Source of the DNA: Methylophilaceae bacterium 11
GTDB taxonomy: Bacteria > Pseudomonadota > Gammaproteobacteria > Burkholderiales > Methylophilaceae
DNA: 64,000 nt
NCBI GenBank assembly: GCA_000525025.1
Contig: JCKJ01000001.1
Coordinates: 62,001-126,000, forward strand
Reading direction: 5' to 3'
In this document: positions 37,659 through 52,607 of the stretch, piece after piece
Layout of the letters: every line of letters begins with the position of its first letter
How positions within the stretch are numbered: the stretch's first letter is position 1
Made by a program: the position numbers and the translations under genes
Notes under the pieces: generated by a model
Databases searched by the model: none
Seen by the model: the letters and a program-made list of their open reading frames with translations, nothing else
Told to the model about the DNA's origin: nothing

Positions 37659-38978
37659 TTAATGCGTTAGCTGGGGTGCAGGATAAGCTGCCAGTTGCGC
37701 GCGCTGTTTTAATAATGCCAGTTTGGCCATTAATTGTATGCTCTGTGCGTGAAATGCGGTTTTAAAATTTCCATCCATCGGCGCGCTGGTCGGCAAGGTA
37801 ATTTTCATCGGGTCGCGATGGCTGCCATTCACCAAAAACTCATAATGCAAATGTGGGCCAGTCGCCATACCTGTCATGCCTACGTAGCCAATAATATCAC
37901 CTTGATTCACAGTGTCCCCTTTGCGAATGGCATCTGAAAAGCGCGATAAATGGCCATATACTGTACTCACGCCATTGGGGTGGCTCAGAACCAATACATT
38001 GCCATAACCGCCTTTTCTACCCATAAAAGCCACTATGCCATCACCTGCTGCTTTAACGCGGGTGCCGGTTGGCGCGGCCATGTCAACGCCTTGGTGCGCG
38101 CGGATGCGTTGTAATATTGGATGGTAACGCCCTGCGCTGAACGAAGAGCTGATGCGCGTATATTCTAACGGGGAGCGTAAAAATGTTTTGTGCAGACTTT
38201 TGCCTTCCGGTGTGTAATAAGCGTATTTGCCGGAGGCGTCGCCGTAATGAATGGCTTGATACGTCTGGCCATTGTTGACAAACTCCACTGCCAACACGTT
38301 GCCGGTTTTCATCATTTCGCCGGCATTGTAAAACGCTTCGTAAATCACATGAAAGCGGTCACCCGGACGCAGGTCCTGATAAAAGTCGATTTCGGAAGAA
38401 AGAATGTCTGCAATTTGAATGGCAATCTGATCTGGAATACCTGCGTCGTCCGTCGCGCCAAATAAAGTGTCTCGAATCACCGCAGATTTTAATACTTGTT
38501 GGCTTTCCAGCAACAGTTTTTTAGTGGCAATCACATAGCCGGTGTTGGTCAGGCCAGCGACCAAGATATTTTCCTCATCTAATTCATACTCTAGATAGAG
38601 CAATTTCCCCAGTATGTTCGACTTGATTTCCACAATGTGCCCGGGTAGCAGTTGTGTATTCAACGCATGTGCATCTGGGCTGAGTAACAGAAATTTAATG
38701 GCCTCATCATCGCGGATATTCATGCGTCTCAGCAATGTTTGCAGCGTGTCATCTTGCCGCACTTGCTCTAATTGCCAGAACGACTCATTGGTATCCAGCG
38801 TTGGGCTGGGTAAAGGCAGGCTTACTTCTTCTGTAATGGTTTTGAGCGTAAGGGCTTGTGTTTCTGCCTGAGGGGCTGCATTGAAGGCCATACATAAAAC
38901 AATGGCTAACACTGCGCTGATTGCAATCAGCCATTGAAACTTGGTTTTGTGGCGTGAAAATTTGCGTTTAGAAAACAT
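37659..38978 (-). CDS. M23-family metallopeptidase (murein DD-endopeptidase MepM-like)
   Basis: The 439-residue protein has a basic N terminus and a single membrane anchor or signal helix (about 17-33), an OapA/LysM-like middle with the VRQDDTLQTLLRRMNI segment (about 74-89), and a C-terminal LytM peptidase domain. The zinc ligands are in AHQGVDMAAPTG and GPHLHYEF. It cuts peptide cross-links of peptidoglycan during growth or division. tyrS is divergent from it, and anmK follows directly. Confidence 0.93.
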   Translation of the reverse strand: MFSKRKFSRHKTKFQWLIAISAVLAIVLCMAFNAAPQAETQALTLKTITEEVSLPLPSPTLDTNESFWQLEQVRQDDTLQTLLRRMNIRDDEAIKFLLLSPDAHALNTQLLPGHIVEIKSNILGKLLYLEYELDEENILVAGLTNTGYVIATKKLLLESQQVLKSAVIRDTLFGATDDAGIPDQIAIQIADILSSEIDFYQDLRPGDRFHVIYEAFYNAGEMMKTGNVLAVEFVNNGQTYQAIHYGDASGKYAYYTPEGKSLHKTFLRSPLEYTRISSSFSAGRYHPILQRIRAHQGVDMAAPTGTRVKAAGDGIVAFMGRKGGYGNVLVLSHPNGVSTVYGHLSRFSDAIRKGDTVNQGDIIGYVGMTGMATGPHLHYEFLVNGSHRDPMKITLPTSAPMDGNFKTAFHAQSIQLMAKLALLKQRAQLAAYPAPQLTH

Positions 38979-39104
38979 AATGTTTGCGTTAAAATGTGGG
39001 CGATGCTTTGTGCAATATGCATTGAATCAACAGATAAACACGTCAAATGATTAGGCGTAGAAAAGCATACTAACAGAAAAAAATGATTATTAAAAAATCA
39101 AGGT

Positions 39105-40343
39105 ATGCAAGCTCACATCAACCTGAATATATCGGAATCCGCAGTGAATACAGACATAAACCAAACCTTAGCGATCATCAAACGTGGTGCTGATGAATTG
39201 CTGATTGAGCAAGAGCTGATCGAAAAGTTAAAGGCTGGTAAACCGCTCAGGGTAAAGGCTGGCTTTGATCCCACTGCACCGGATTTGCATTTGGGTCACA
39301 CGGTATTATTGAACAAACTCAGACAGTTTCAAGATCTAGGGCATCAGGTGTTGTTCCTGATTGGCGATTTTACCGGCATGATTGGTGACCCGACTGGCAA
39401 AAGTGCGACGCGTCCACCACTCACTAAAGAGCAGGTGGCGGAAAACGCACAATCTTATGCTGAGCAAGTATTCAAGATTTTAGATAAAGACAAAACAGAA
39501 ATCGTATTTAACTCGGCTTGGCTAAATGATCTGGGCGCGGCGGGTATGTTGAAGTTGGCAGCCAGTCTCACCGTCGCACGCATGCTAGAGCGTGATGATT
39601 TCAGTAAGCGTTTTAAAAGCAATCAGCCGATTGCTATCCATGAGTTTATGTATCCTTTATTGCAAGGCTACGATTCAGTCGCGCTTAAAGCGGATGTTGA
39701 ATTGGGTGGTACCGATCAGAAATTTAACTTGCTGATGGGGCGTGAGCTGCAGAAACAAGCAGGTTTTAGCCAGCAGTGTGTGTTGACCATGCCATTGTTA
39801 GAAGGCTTGGATGGCGTGAATAAGATGTCCAAGTCACTAGGTAACTATATTGGTGTGGCCGAGGCGCCTGAAATCATCTTTGCCAAACTCATGTCGGTTT
39901 CTGATGTCTTGATGTGGCGTTATATAGAATTGCTGTCGTTTGAATCGCTAGAGACAATTGCGCAATGGAAAGCGCAAGTGGCCGCTGGCGAAAATCCACG
40001 CAATATTAAAGTACGTTTTGCGCAGGAAATTGTCACGCGTTTTCATAGTCGAGCGGATGCTGAAAAAGCGTTGGAAGATTTTCAAACACGCGCAAAAGGA
40101 GGGGTTCCCGATGAAGTGCCGGAGGTGCGTGTTGATCTGGATGGTGCCAGCGTGGGGATTGCGCAATTGCTAAAAATGGCAGGGTTGGTAGAGAGTACCA
40201 GCGAGGCGATACGTGCGATTCAGCAGGGCGGTGTCAAATTGGATAGTGAGAAGGTCACAGATAAAAACTTGCAGATTCAAAAAAACACAACAGTCATTGC
40301 GCAGGTGGGTAAGCGTAAGTTTGCAAAAATCGAACTACGTTAA
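39105..40343 (+). CDS. tyrS: Tyrosyl-tRNA synthetase
   Basis: TyrS charges tRNA-Tyr. The class-I motifs are HLGH (residues 62-65, the HIGH signature) and NKMSKSLGN (the KMSKS loop, near 245). A C-terminal S4 RNA-binding domain ([26 protein letters not shown]) completes the 412-residue protein. The start is uncertain: the ATG has AAGG only one base away, whereas a GTG at 39144 with GGAA upstream would give 399 residues and a more typical N terminus. Confidence 0.95.
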   Translation: MQAHINLNISESAVNTDINQTLAIIKRGADELLIEQELIEKLKAGKPLRVKAGFDPTAPDLHLGHTVLLNKLRQFQDLGHQVLFLIGDFTGMIGDPTGKSATRPPLTKEQVAENAQSYAEQVFKILDKDKTEIVFNSAWLNDLGAAGMLKLAASLTVARMLERDDFSKRFKSNQPIAIHEFMYPLLQGYDSVALKADVELGGTDQKFNLLMGRELQKQAGFSQQCVLTMPLLEGLDGVNKMSKSLGNYIGVAEAPEIIFAKLMSVSDVLMWRYIELLSFESLETIAQWKAQVAAGENPRNIKVRFAQEIVTRFHSRADAEKALEDFQTRAKGGVPDEVPEVRVDLDGASVGIAQLLKMAGLVESTSEAIRAIQQGGVKLDSEKVTDKNLQIQKNTTVIAQVGKRKFAKIELR

Positions 40344-40362
40344 TGTGTTAGCTTCATGTACA

Positions 40363-40385
40363 GTATGACTGGTCATCAGTCATAC
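40363..40385. repeat. Perfect inverted repeat between tyrS and tpiA
   Basis: GTATGACT and AGTCATAC are complements separated by seven bases. No T run follows, so it is not a classical terminator. It lies 47 bases before the tpiA start and could be an operator or weak RNA hairpin. Confidence 0.5.
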
Positions 40386-40431
40386 AATGTAATCAAACGA
40401 TAGGCATACAGTTTTGCTTTAAGGAAAAGAG

Positions 40432-41202
40432 ATGAGACGTAAAATCGTAGTGGCCAATCGCAAAATGAATGGCAGCTTACCGTCCAATCAAGCTTTTTTA
40501 GAAACACTGTTGACTGAAACGCATGACTTTCAACGCGCAGATTATGTGGTGTGTATGCCACATCCCTATTTATTCCAAGCACAGTCAATGCTTCAAGATA
40601 GCCATATCCAGTGGGGTGGCCAAAATATGAGCCGCTACTTATCTGGTGCCTACACCGGCTCAGTTTCACCCACCATGCTGACCGAATTCGGATGTACTTA
40701 TGTCATTATCGGACACTCGGAGCGCCGCCAACGTGGGCATGATACTGATTTATCTACAGGCGAACGTTTTGAAGCTGCGGTGCAGTGCGGCCTAACCCCT
40801 ATCTTTTGTATGGGTGAGACTTTAGAAGAGTACGAGGATGGCACTACGGACATTGTCACCATTCGCCAGCTCAATGCAGTCATTCATGAAATCGGTATCC
40901 AAGGGCTAGCTGGTGGTGTGTTGGCGTATGAACCGGTATGGGCCATCGGCACCGGGCGTGCAGCCACGCCGGAGCATGCGCAAAATGTATTGGGTTTCCT
41001 GCGCGGGCATATCGAAATTCTCAATCCGGAAATCGCGCAAAACATACGCATACTATATGGCGGTAGTGTGAACAGCACCAATGCCGCAAAATTATTCGCC
41101 ATGCCAGACATAGATGGCGCCTTGGTGGGCGGGGCTTCACTCAATACCGAAGAGTTTGTTGGCATTTGCCTAGCAGCCGATAGCGCATCCTCTGCTATCT
41201 AA
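40432..41202 (+). CDS. tpiA: Triosephosphate isomerase homologue
   Basis: Tpi interconverts dihydroxyacetone phosphate and glyceraldehyde 3-phosphate. The 256-residue barrel keeps the essential residues: Asn9 and Lys11 (NRKMNG), His95 and Glu97 (HSERR), Glu167 (YEPVWAIGTG) and the ILYGGSVN phosphate loop. It departs from the family in two normally invariant places: the Trp of the ANWKMNG motif is Arg10, and the Glu of the GAYTGE motif is Ser. Activity is therefore likely but not assured. It is not next to secG or nuoA, where the main betaproteobacterial tpiA usually lies, so it could be a second copy. Confidence 0.92.
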   Translation: MRRKIVVANRKMNGSLPSNQAFLETLLTETHDFQRADYVVCMPHPYLFQAQSMLQDSHIQWGGQNMSRYLSGAYTGSVSPTMLTEFGCTYVIIGHSERRQRGHDTDLSTGERFEAAVQCGLTPIFCMGETLEEYEDGTTDIVTIRQLNAVIHEIGIQGLAGGVLAYEPVWAIGTGRAATPEHAQNVLGFLRGHIEILNPEIAQNIRILYGGSVNSTNAAKLFAMPDIDGALVGGASLNTEEFVGICLAADSASSAI

Positions 41203-41322
41203 TATCTGTAAAGCATGTTCTTCATCTTGTTTACAGACGCACTAATTAGACCTCTATTAATTTAGATATCTGTCAGCTCTATATTCAATTTGTAATTAAA
41301 TTGTAAAAACTTCGATTAGTGC

Positions 41323-41350
41323 TTGACCAAAAATCTAGCCTCTGTAAAAT
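41323..41350 (+). promoter_or_regulatory. rRNA promoter P1
   Basis: TTGACC and TAAAAT are separated by 16 bases and followed by the GC-rich discriminator GCGCGCC. This is the most upstream of three promoters exactly 123 bp apart. The sequence 41203-41322 upstream shows no gene and nothing else that I can name. Confidence 0.75.
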
Positions 41351-41445
41351 GCGCGCCTTCGCTAGCAAAATACCGCAGTGAAGCGCAGCAGGTGGTTGGA
41401 AAATGTATCGTATTTATATTAATTTAAAAAAATTCAAAATTAGTA

Positions 41446-41473
41446 TTGACGATAATTAAAAGCCCTGTAGAAT
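41446..41473 (+). promoter_or_regulatory. rRNA promoter P2
   Basis: TTGACG and TAGAAT with a 16-base spacer, followed by GCGCGGC. An AT-rich stretch resembling an UP element lies directly before the -35. Confidence 0.82.
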
Positions 41474-41568
41474 GCGCGGCTCGTTAGCAAAACATCGCAG
41501 CGATAAGTAGTAAATTGTGTTGCAAGAAATACCGTTTATATTAATTTAAAATTGTTTGAAAATTAGTA

Positions 41569-41596
41569 TTGACGCCGCTGAAAAGCTCTGTATAAT
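41569..41596 (+). promoter_or_regulatory. rRNA promoter P3
   Basis: TTGACG and a consensus TATAAT with a 16-base spacer, followed by GCGCACC. The AT-rich stretch before it is nearly the same as that before P2. It is the closest promoter to 16S, about 270 bases upstream. Confidence 0.85.
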
Positions 41597-41643
41597 GCGC
41601 ACCTCGTTAACGCAAAGCGCTAACGAGAAGCTGAAAAGCAAAC

Positions 41644-41655
41644 TGTTCTTTAACA
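41644..41655 (+). promoter_or_regulatory. boxA antitermination site in the rRNA leader
   Basis: TGTTCTTTAACA matches the NusB-S10 binding boxA. The same 12 bases recur before 23S (43761). NusA, a partner in this antitermination, is encoded 6 kb downstream. Confidence 0.8.
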
Positions 41656-41658
41656 AAC

Positions 41659-43456
<1,798 letters not shown>

Positions 43457-43507
43457 ACAGTAGTACAACAAAGATTGGCCACAGGTAATATTAGAAACTA
43501 CCTTATT

Positions 43508-43584
43508 GGGTCTGTAGCTCAGCTGGTTAGAGCACCGTCTTGATAAGGCGGGGGTCGTTGGTTCGAGCCCAACCAGACCCACCA
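43508..43584 (+). tRNA. tRNA-Ile (anticodon GAT)
   Basis: A complete cloverleaf: GGGTCTG acceptor strand pairing with CAGACCC, anticodon GAT in loop TTGATAA (43542-43544), GTTCGAG T loop, and encoded CCA. It lies in the 16S-23S spacer, its normal place. Confidence 0.98.
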
Positions 43585-43603
43585 GATTCACCTCGTAATA
43601 TAT

Positions 43604-43679
43604 GGGGGATTAGCTCAGCTGGGAGAGCACCTGCTTTGCAAGCAGGGGGTCGTCGGTTCGATCCCGTCATCCTCCACCA
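43604..43679 (+). tRNA. tRNA-Ala (anticodon TGC)
   Basis: A complete cloverleaf: GGGGGAT acceptor strand pairing with ATCCTCC (one G-U pair), anticodon TGC (43637-43639), GTTCGAT T loop, encoded CCA. It is the second spacer tRNA of the rRNA operon. The next 380 bases to 23S hold no gene, only boxA and the 23S processing stem. Confidence 0.98.
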
Positions 43680-43763
43680 AGCTTTGTTGAGTAGAAATTA
43701 GAAGCAAGTATTGCTTAAGGATTGATTTAAACAATACTTGCTTCTGGTTTTTAACTAGACTGT

Positions 43764-47043
<3,280 letters not shown>

Positions 47044-47124
47044 CGCCTCATGAAAATGAGACGGCAACACAGCATTTCTGCTGATGAAAACTCGTAAGAG
47101 TCAAAACATCAGTGATACCAGTTA

Positions 47125-47240
47125 TGCTTGGCGGCCATAGCGGTTTGGAACCACCCCTTCCCATCTCGAACAGGGCCGTGAAACGAACCAGCGCCAATGA
47201 TAGTATGCTCTTCGCATGCGAAAGTAGGTCACCGCCAAGC
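47125..47240 (+). rRNA. rrf: 5S ribosomal RNA
   Basis: The 5' TGCTTGGCGG pairs with the 3' CCGCCAAGC. The AACCACCCCTTCCCATCTCG and CGAACAGGG segments and the loop CGAAAGTAGG are typical of 5S. It completes the rRNA operon. Confidence 0.96.
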
Positions 47241-47250
47241 TATTTATATT

Positions 47251-47284
47251 GAGTTGCTTAAGCTATATTAGCTTTAAGTAACTC
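47251..47284 (+). other. Hairpin directly after 5S rRNA
   Basis: GAGTTGCTTAA and TTAAGTAACTC pair over 11 bp (one G-U). It has no T run. It could be a 3' processing or stability element, or the first of two terminator hairpins. Confidence 0.55.
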
Positions 47285-47286
47285 TC

Positions 47287-47320
47287 AATAAAGCCCTCTT
47301 GTGAGGGCTTTATTCGTTTT
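47287..47320 (+). terminator. Intrinsic terminator of the rRNA operon
   Basis: A perfect 12-bp stem (AATAAAGCCCTC / GAGGGCTTTATT) with a four-base loop is followed by CGTTTT, 47 bases after 5S. Confidence 0.9.
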
Positions 47321-47370
47321 AGCTACCGTTAATACATGCGATGGAAAGCATTCCAATTGCTTGAATTAAT

Positions 47371-47379
47371 TGGTATAAT
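47371..47379 (+). promoter_or_regulatory. Extended -10 promoter of the rimP-nusA operon
   Basis: TGG immediately before a perfect TATAAT gives an extended -10 element; the -35 region (TTCCAA at 47351) is weak. Transcription would start at about 47386, some 80 bases before rimP. Confidence 0.6.
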
Positions 47380-47393
47380 ATGGCAATAATTTG

Positions 47394-47416
47394 AATGGGC
47401 TTTGTGCCCATTTTTT
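47394..47416 (+). other. Terminator-like hairpin in the rimP leader
   Basis: AATGGGC and GCCCATT form a 7-bp stem with a five-base loop followed by TTTT. If the promoter at 47371 is used, this hairpin lies within the first 30 bases of the mRNA. It may then be a 5' stability element; for readthrough from the rRNA operon it may be a second terminator. Confidence 0.6.
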
Positions 47417-47465
47417 GTTTCTGCTCGTTGCGTAGTAGTACAAATGACAGCTGGAGTAATGATTG

Positions 47466-47954
47466 ATGCAAGACTTGCAAACTTTGATTGAGAAAACAGT
47501 GAATCAACTTGGCTTTGAGTTGGTTGATTTGGAAATGTCAAACAGAGGTAAATTGCTGCGGGTGTTCATTGATAAGTTGAACCCAAAAGACAATAAAGAC
47601 AGCGTGAATATTGACGATTGTGTACTGGTCAGTAATCAGTTGGGCAATGTACTTACCGTTGAGCATGATATTGATTACGATAGGCTGGAAATTTCTTCTG
47701 CAGGACTAGACCGTGTGTTGAAGAAGTTAAACGATTTTGTACGATTTACAGGCGAGCGTGTGCAAATTAAGTTGCGCATGGGCGTCAAGGATATGGGGCC
47801 TAAAGCCACGGATACGACCTTGCCACGCAAAACATTTTTGGGCATTTTGCGTGGTACGGAAGATGAGTCTGTGCTGTTGGAGTTTGAGGGGCACGTTTAC
47901 AAGTTAGCTTTAAGTAATATTGATAAAGCCAGATTAAGTCCGGTGTTTGATTAA
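47466..47954 (+). CDS. rimP: Ribosome maturation factor RimP
   Basis: RimP assists 30S subunit maturation. The 162-residue protein has the family N-terminal LGFELVDLEMSNRGKLLRVF segment, EISSAGLDRVLKKLNDF and a C-terminal SH3-like domain (FLGILRGTEDESVLLEF). ATG is used; the in-frame TTG just before it is too close to the GGAG ribosome site. It heads the rimP-nusA-infB operon. Confidence 0.95.
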   Translation: MQDLQTLIEKTVNQLGFELVDLEMSNRGKLLRVFIDKLNPKDNKDSVNIDDCVLVSNQLGNVLTVEHDIDYDRLEISSAGLDRVLKKLNDFVRFTGERVQIKLRMGVKDMGPKATDTTLPRKTFLGILRGTEDESVLLEFEGHVYKLALSNIDKARLSPVFD

Positions 47955-48004
47955 GTAAGCTTTTGCTTTGAAGCATTTAAGTATAATTTGAGTTGGAGAT
48001 TGCA

Positions 48005-49471
48005 ATGAGTCGTGAAATTTTATTATTAGTAGACGCCTTAGCTCACGAGAAAAATGTGAGTAAAGAGGTGATTTTTACTGCTTTGGAACTCGCATTAGCC
48101 TCTGCAACGAAAAAAAATCACGAAGAGAACGCGGATATTTGTGTGACCATCGATCGTGAAACTGGCGATTATGAGACCTTTAGACGTTGGCAATATGTCG
48201 AGTACGACTTATTAGAGAATTCAGCCTATCAATTTGATGAGGAAGATGAGCGCGCAAAAGATCGCAATATTGGCGATTACGTGCAGGTGCCACTTGAGTC
48301 GATTTCATTTGGACGCATTGGCGCACAAGCCGCTAAGCAAGTGATTTTACAAAAAGTGCGTGAAGCCGAACGTGAGCAAATTCTGCAAGACTTCTTAGGC
48401 CGTGGCGAGAATCTAGTCACGGGCGTTATCAAACGTATGGAAAAAGGTAATGCCATTATCGAAGTAGGCCGTATTGAATGTTTGTTGCCACGTGAGTCGA
48501 TGATTCCAAAAGAGAATTTACGTGTGGGTGATCGTGTGAGAGCTTATTTGTCACGTGTTGATCGTGGTGGTCGTGGTCCACAACTGGTGTTGTCTCGCGT
48601 TGCGCCTGAGTTTTTAAAGCGTCTATTTGAATTGGAAGTGCCAGAGATTGAAGAAGGCTTGCTGGAAATTCGTTCAGCCGCGCGTGACCCTGGATTGCGT
48701 TCAAAAATTGCAGTAAAAACCAATGACCAACGTTTAGACCCTGTAGGTACTTGTGTTGGGATGCGTGGATCACGTGTGCAAGCGGTGACTTCTGAGTTGG
48801 CGGGTGAACGTGTAGACATCGTCCTGTGGAGTATGGATCCAGCACAGTTTGTCATCAACTCTTTGGCGCCAGCTGAAGTGTCCTCTATTGTGGTGGACGA
48901 AGATGTGCACAGTATGGATGTGGTGGTGGATGAAGAGCAATTAGCAGTTGCGATTGGCCGCAATGGTCAAAACGTGCGCTTGGCTTCTGAATTAACCGGC
49001 TGGACGTTGAATATTCTGACCGAAGAAGCTGCAGCTAAGAAAAATCAAGACGAATACGCCAGTGTCAGTACCTTGTTTATTGAAAAGCTGGATGTAGATG
49101 AAGAGGTGGCCGACATTTTAGTGCAAGAAGGTTTTAGCACGCTGGAAGAAATTGCTTATGTGCCATTGGCTGAGATGGCCGAAATTGATGCGTTTGATGA
49201 AGACACCATCAATGAATTGCGTTCACGTGCACGTGCAGCCTTATTGACAGAAGCAATTGCCAAAGAAGAAAAAGTGGAAGAAGCCGCCGAGGATTTATTG
49301 GCGATGGAAGGCATGGACGACAAAACGGCGCACTTGCTTGCCTCAAAAGGCGTAGCCACGATGGATGACTTAGCCGAACTCGCAGTGGATGAATTGGTTG
49401 AATTGACCGGTATGGAAGAAACCCGTGCAAAAGAACTCATCATGACAGCGCGTGCGCCTTGGTTTAAGTAA
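48005..49471 (+). CDS. nusA: Transcription termination/antitermination factor NusA
   Basis: NusA binds RNA polymerase and modulates pausing, termination and rRNA antitermination. The 488-residue protein has an N-terminal polymerase-binding domain, S1 domain ([15 protein letters not shown]), two KH domains ([33 protein letters not shown]) and two C-terminal acidic repeats. GGAG six bases before the chosen ATG excludes the earlier TTG start. Confidence 0.97.
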   Translation: MSREILLLVDALAHEKNVSKEVIFTALELALASATKKNHEENADICVTIDRETGDYETFRRWQYVEYDLLENSAYQFDEEDERAKDRNIGDYVQVPLESISFGRIGAQAAKQVILQKVREAEREQILQDFLGRGENLVTGVIKRMEKGNAIIEVGRIECLLPRESMIPKENLRVGDRVRAYLSRVDRGGRGPQLVLSRVAPEFLKRLFELEVPEIEEGLLEIRSAARDPGLRSKIAVKTNDQRLDPVGTCVGMRGSRVQAVTSELAGERVDIVLWSMDPAQFVINSLAPAEVSSIVVDEDVHSMDVVVDEEQLAVAIGRNGQNVRLASELTGWTLNILTEEAAAKKNQDEYASVSTLFIEKLDVDEEVADILVQEGFSTLEEIAYVPLAEMAEIDAFDEDTINELRSRARAALLTEAIAKEEKVEEAAEDLLAMEGMDDKTAHLLASKGVATMDDLAELAVDELVELTGMEETRAKELIMTARAPWFK

Positions 49472-49554
49472 TCAGGTTTAAATAATCGGCATTGCAATCA
49501 AGCATTTGATCGAATAGTAAGTGAAAAAGAATAGTTAAGAGACTGGAGCAGTAA

Positions 49555-52230
49555 ATGGCACAATCAACCGTTGCACAATTCGCCGCAGAGTTAGGGCTGC
49601 CAACGACTCTATTATTGGAGCAGCTTAAAAGTGCGGGCGTGAATAAAACAACAGTAGAAGATCGCTTGGATGAGGCGGACAAAACTGCATTGTTGGAATA
49701 TTTGCGCAAAGAACACGGTGCTGCGCAGACGCCAAAAAGTAAAATCACGCTTACACGCAAACAAAATACAGAAATTAAAAAAACAGATAGCTCAGGCCGT
49801 GCGCGCACCATTCAGGTGGAAGTGCGTAAAAAACGCGTGTTAGAGCGCCGTGAAGACGAGGATGAATTGCCAGCGATGGAAGCTGAGCTGCAGACTGAAG
49901 TGGTCGAAGTGCCAGCAGAAATCACGCCAGTGGTCGAAGTGGTTGCAGAGCCCGAGGTCATTGCGCCTGCGGTGCAAGAGGCGCCTGTAGTAGAGCCTGT
50001 GGCTGTGGTGGTAGAGCCAGCACCAGTAAAAGTAGAGCCGGTTTCGACCACAATCAAAAAACAAGTGCTTTCTCCGGAGCAAATTGCAATCCGCGAGCAA
50101 GAGGCAAAACGTCACGCAACTTTACTCGCGTTGCAAGCCGAAGATACGCGTAAAAAACAAGAGTTGGTCCAGCGCCGCGCCGATGAAGAGGCGAAGCGAT
50201 TGGCCGAAGCTGAAGCAGCGAAAGCAAAAGCAGCCAAATTAAGCGAAGGTACGCTGCATAAACCAGTTGCAAAAGAAGGCGCTAAACCTGAAGCAAAAGA
50301 AGCTAAAAAAGGTAAGGGCGGCAACAACAAAGATTGGAATGATGCAGAGAGCAAGAAGCGTGGCTTGAAAACGCGTGGTGATGTGAGTGCGAATCAGGGT
50401 TGGCGTACACCTAAGAGCAAGCATAAATCACACAAAGATGATGATCAGCATGCATTTAATGCACCAACCGAGCCTATTATCCATGAAGTGTTAGTGCCAG
50501 AAACCATCTCGGTGGCAGATTTAGCGCACAAAATGGCAGTGAAAGCGGCTGAGGTAATTAAAGCCCTCATGAAGATGGGCATGATGGTCACGATTAATCA
50601 AGTGCTAGATCAAGAAACGGCCATTATCGTCGTCGAAGAAATGGGTCACAAAGCACAAGCAGCGGCCGCCAATGACCCGGAAACATTCTTAGAAGAGGAT
50701 GATTCAACTGAAGCTGTATTGGAAGAGCGTCCGCCAGTGGTCACTGTGATGGGTCACGTCGACCATGGTAAAACATCATTGCTGGATTATATTCGCCGTA
50801 GCCGTGTCGCTTCTGGCGAGGCCGGCGGGATTACCCAGCATATTGGCGCGTACCATGTGGAAACGCCACGTGGCATGGTCACTTTCTTGGATACGCCAGG
50901 CCATGAAGCCTTTACGGCAATGCGTGCTCGTGGTGCCAAAGCCACGGATATTGTGATTTTGGTGGTGTCTGCTGATGATGGCGTGATGCCGCAAACGATT
51001 GAAGCGATTCACCATGCCAAAGCCGGTAATGTGCCGATTGTAGTTGCCATTAATAAGGTGGATAAGCCGGAAGCACAGCCTGAGCGCGTGAAGATGGAAT
51101 TGGTCAATCACGAAGTTGTGCCAGAAGAGTTTGGTGGCGAAGTGATGTTCCGTGAAGTGTCTGCCAAAACAGGTAAGGGTATTGATGAATTGCTAGAAGC
51201 TGTGTTGCTACAGGCTGAGGTGTTGGAGCTAAAAGCATCCAAAAATACGCCAGCCAAAGGTTTGGTGATTGAAGGTCGCTTAGATAAAGGGCGTGGTTCT
51301 GTCACTACCGTATTGGTGCAATCAGGTATTTTACGCCGCGGCGATATGTTATTGGCTGGTAGTTCTTACGGCCGTGTACGTGCGATGTTAGACGAGACAG
51401 GTAACGAGATTAAAGAAGCAGGCCCATCGATTCCAGTCGAAATCCTAGGATTATCTGATGTGCCTAGCGCCGGCGAAGAGGTTATTGTATTGAACGATGA
51501 GCGTAAAGCACGCGAGATTGCGCTATTCCGTCAAGGTAAATTCCGCGATGTGAAATTGGCCAAACAGCAGGCGGCCAAGCTTGAAAATATGTTTGAGCAA
51601 ATGACCGAAGGTGAAGTACAAACGCTGAATATTATTATCAAATCGGATGTACAAGGTTCTTTCGAGGCCTTGTCTACTAGCTTGCAAAAACTCTCTACAA
51701 GCGAAGTGCGTGTGAATATCATTCACTCGGGCGTCGGTGCAATTAGCGAGTCCGATGTGAATTTGGCAGCTGCATCTAGTGCTGTATTGATTGGCTTTAA
51801 CGTCCGTGCCGATGCTGGCGCACGTAAGTTGGTCGAAAATCTTGGTGTGGACGTACGTTATTACAACATTATTTATGAAGCAGTCGATGAAGTGAAAGCT
51901 GCTTTAGGTGGTATGTTGGCGCCAGAGCAAAAAGAACAAATGATTGGTACGGTAGAGATTCGTGAGGTATTCCGCATTTCTAAAGTGGGTTCTATTGCTG
52001 GCTGTTATGTGCAAGATGGTCTGGTGAAACGTAATTCTAAAGTACGTGTATTGCGCAATAACGTGATTATTCATACTGGCGAACTGGACTCTCTCAAACG
52101 CTTTAAAGATGACGTTAAAGAAGTGAAAAATAACTTCGAGTGCGGTTTATCACTGAAAAATTTCAATGACATTGAAGTCGGCGATATCTTGGAAATTTAC
52201 GAAGTCGTTGAAGTGGCGCGTACACTTTAG
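49555..52230 (+). CDS. infB: Translation initiation factor IF-2
   Basis: IF-2 is the GTPase that places initiator tRNA on the 30S subunit. The 891-residue protein has the N-terminal IF2-N domain ([19 protein letters not shown]), a long charged Ala/Glu/Lys/Val-rich linker, then the G domain with [12 protein letters not shown] (near 400), DTPGHEAF and NKVDKP, and domains II-IV. The linker is typical of long IF2 forms in beta- and gammaproteobacteria. Confidence 0.97.
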   Translation: MAQSTVAQFAAELGLPTTLLLEQLKSAGVNKTTVEDRLDEADKTALLEYLRKEHGAAQTPKSKITLTRKQNTEIKKTDSSGRARTIQVEVRKKRVLERREDEDELPAMEAELQTEVVEVPAEITPVVEVVAEPEVIAPAVQEAPVVEPVAVVVEPAPVKVEPVSTTIKKQVLSPEQIAIREQEAKRHATLLALQAEDTRKKQELVQRRADEEAKRLAEAEAAKAKAAKLSEGTLHKPVAKEGAKPEAKEAKKGKGGNNKDWNDAESKKRGLKTRGDVSANQGWRTPKSKHKSHKDDDQHAFNAPTEPIIHEVLVPETISVADLAHKMAVKAAEVIKALMKMGMMVTINQVLDQETAIIVVEEMGHKAQAAAANDPETFLEEDDSTEAVLEERPPVVTVMGHVDHGKTSLLDYIRRSRVASGEAGGITQHIGAYHVETPRGMVTFLDTPGHEAFTAMRARGAKATDIVILVVSADDGVMPQTIEAIHHAKAGNVPIVVAINKVDKPEAQPERVKMELVNHEVVPEEFGGEVMFREVSAKTGKGIDELLEAVLLQAEVLELKASKNTPAKGLVIEGRLDKGRGSVTTVLVQSGILRRGDMLLAGSSYGRVRAMLDETGNEIKEAGPSIPVEILGLSDVPSAGEEVIVLNDERKAREIALFRQGKFRDVKLAKQQAAKLENMFEQMTEGEVQTLNIIIKSDVQGSFEALSTSLQKLSTSEVRVNIIHSGVGAISESDVNLAAASSAVLIGFNVRADAGARKLVENLGVDVRYYNIIYEAVDEVKAALGGMLAPEQKEQMIGTVEIREVFRISKVGSIAGCYVQDGLVKRNSKVRVLRNNVIIHTGELDSLKRFKDDVKEVKNNFECGLSLKNFNDIEVGDILEIYEVVEVARTL

Positions 52231-52244
52231 GATACGAATCAACA

Positions 52245-52604
52245 ATGGCAAAAGAATTTTCAAGAGCTACCCGCGTTGCAGAACAAATGCAGCGCGAGTT
52301 GGCCGATTTGCTTCAATTTGAAGTGAAAGATCCGCGCGTTGGCATGGTGACAATCACGCAAGTGGAGGTCACTGGTGATATGGCCCATGCCAAGATTTTT
52401 TACAGTGCCGCAAAAGCGAGTGATAGTACTCAAAAAGGCCTTGAAAAATCAGCAGGGTTTCTACGTACGCAATTAGCCAAACGCATGCTGTTGCGCACAG
52501 TGCCACAATTACATTTTGTGTACGATGCCTCTATCGACAACGGCATGAAAATGGCACAGCTGATTAATGAAGCGATTGCTTCGGACAATAAATCCCACTC
52601 TTAG
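52245..52604 (+). CDS. rbfA: 30S ribosome-binding factor A
   Basis: RbfA is a cold-adaptation and 16S-processing factor with a KH-like fold. The 119-residue protein has RVAEQMQRELADLLQFEVKD and the HFVYDASIDNGMKMAQLI C-terminal segment. It follows infB by 14 bases and precedes truB by three. Confidence 0.96.
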   Translation: MAKEFSRATRVAEQMQRELADLLQFEVKDPRVGMVTITQVEVTGDMAHAKIFYSAAKASDSTQKGLEKSAGFLRTQLAKRMLLRTVPQLHFVYDASIDNGMKMAQLINEAIASDNKSHS

Positions 52605-52607
52605 CGC

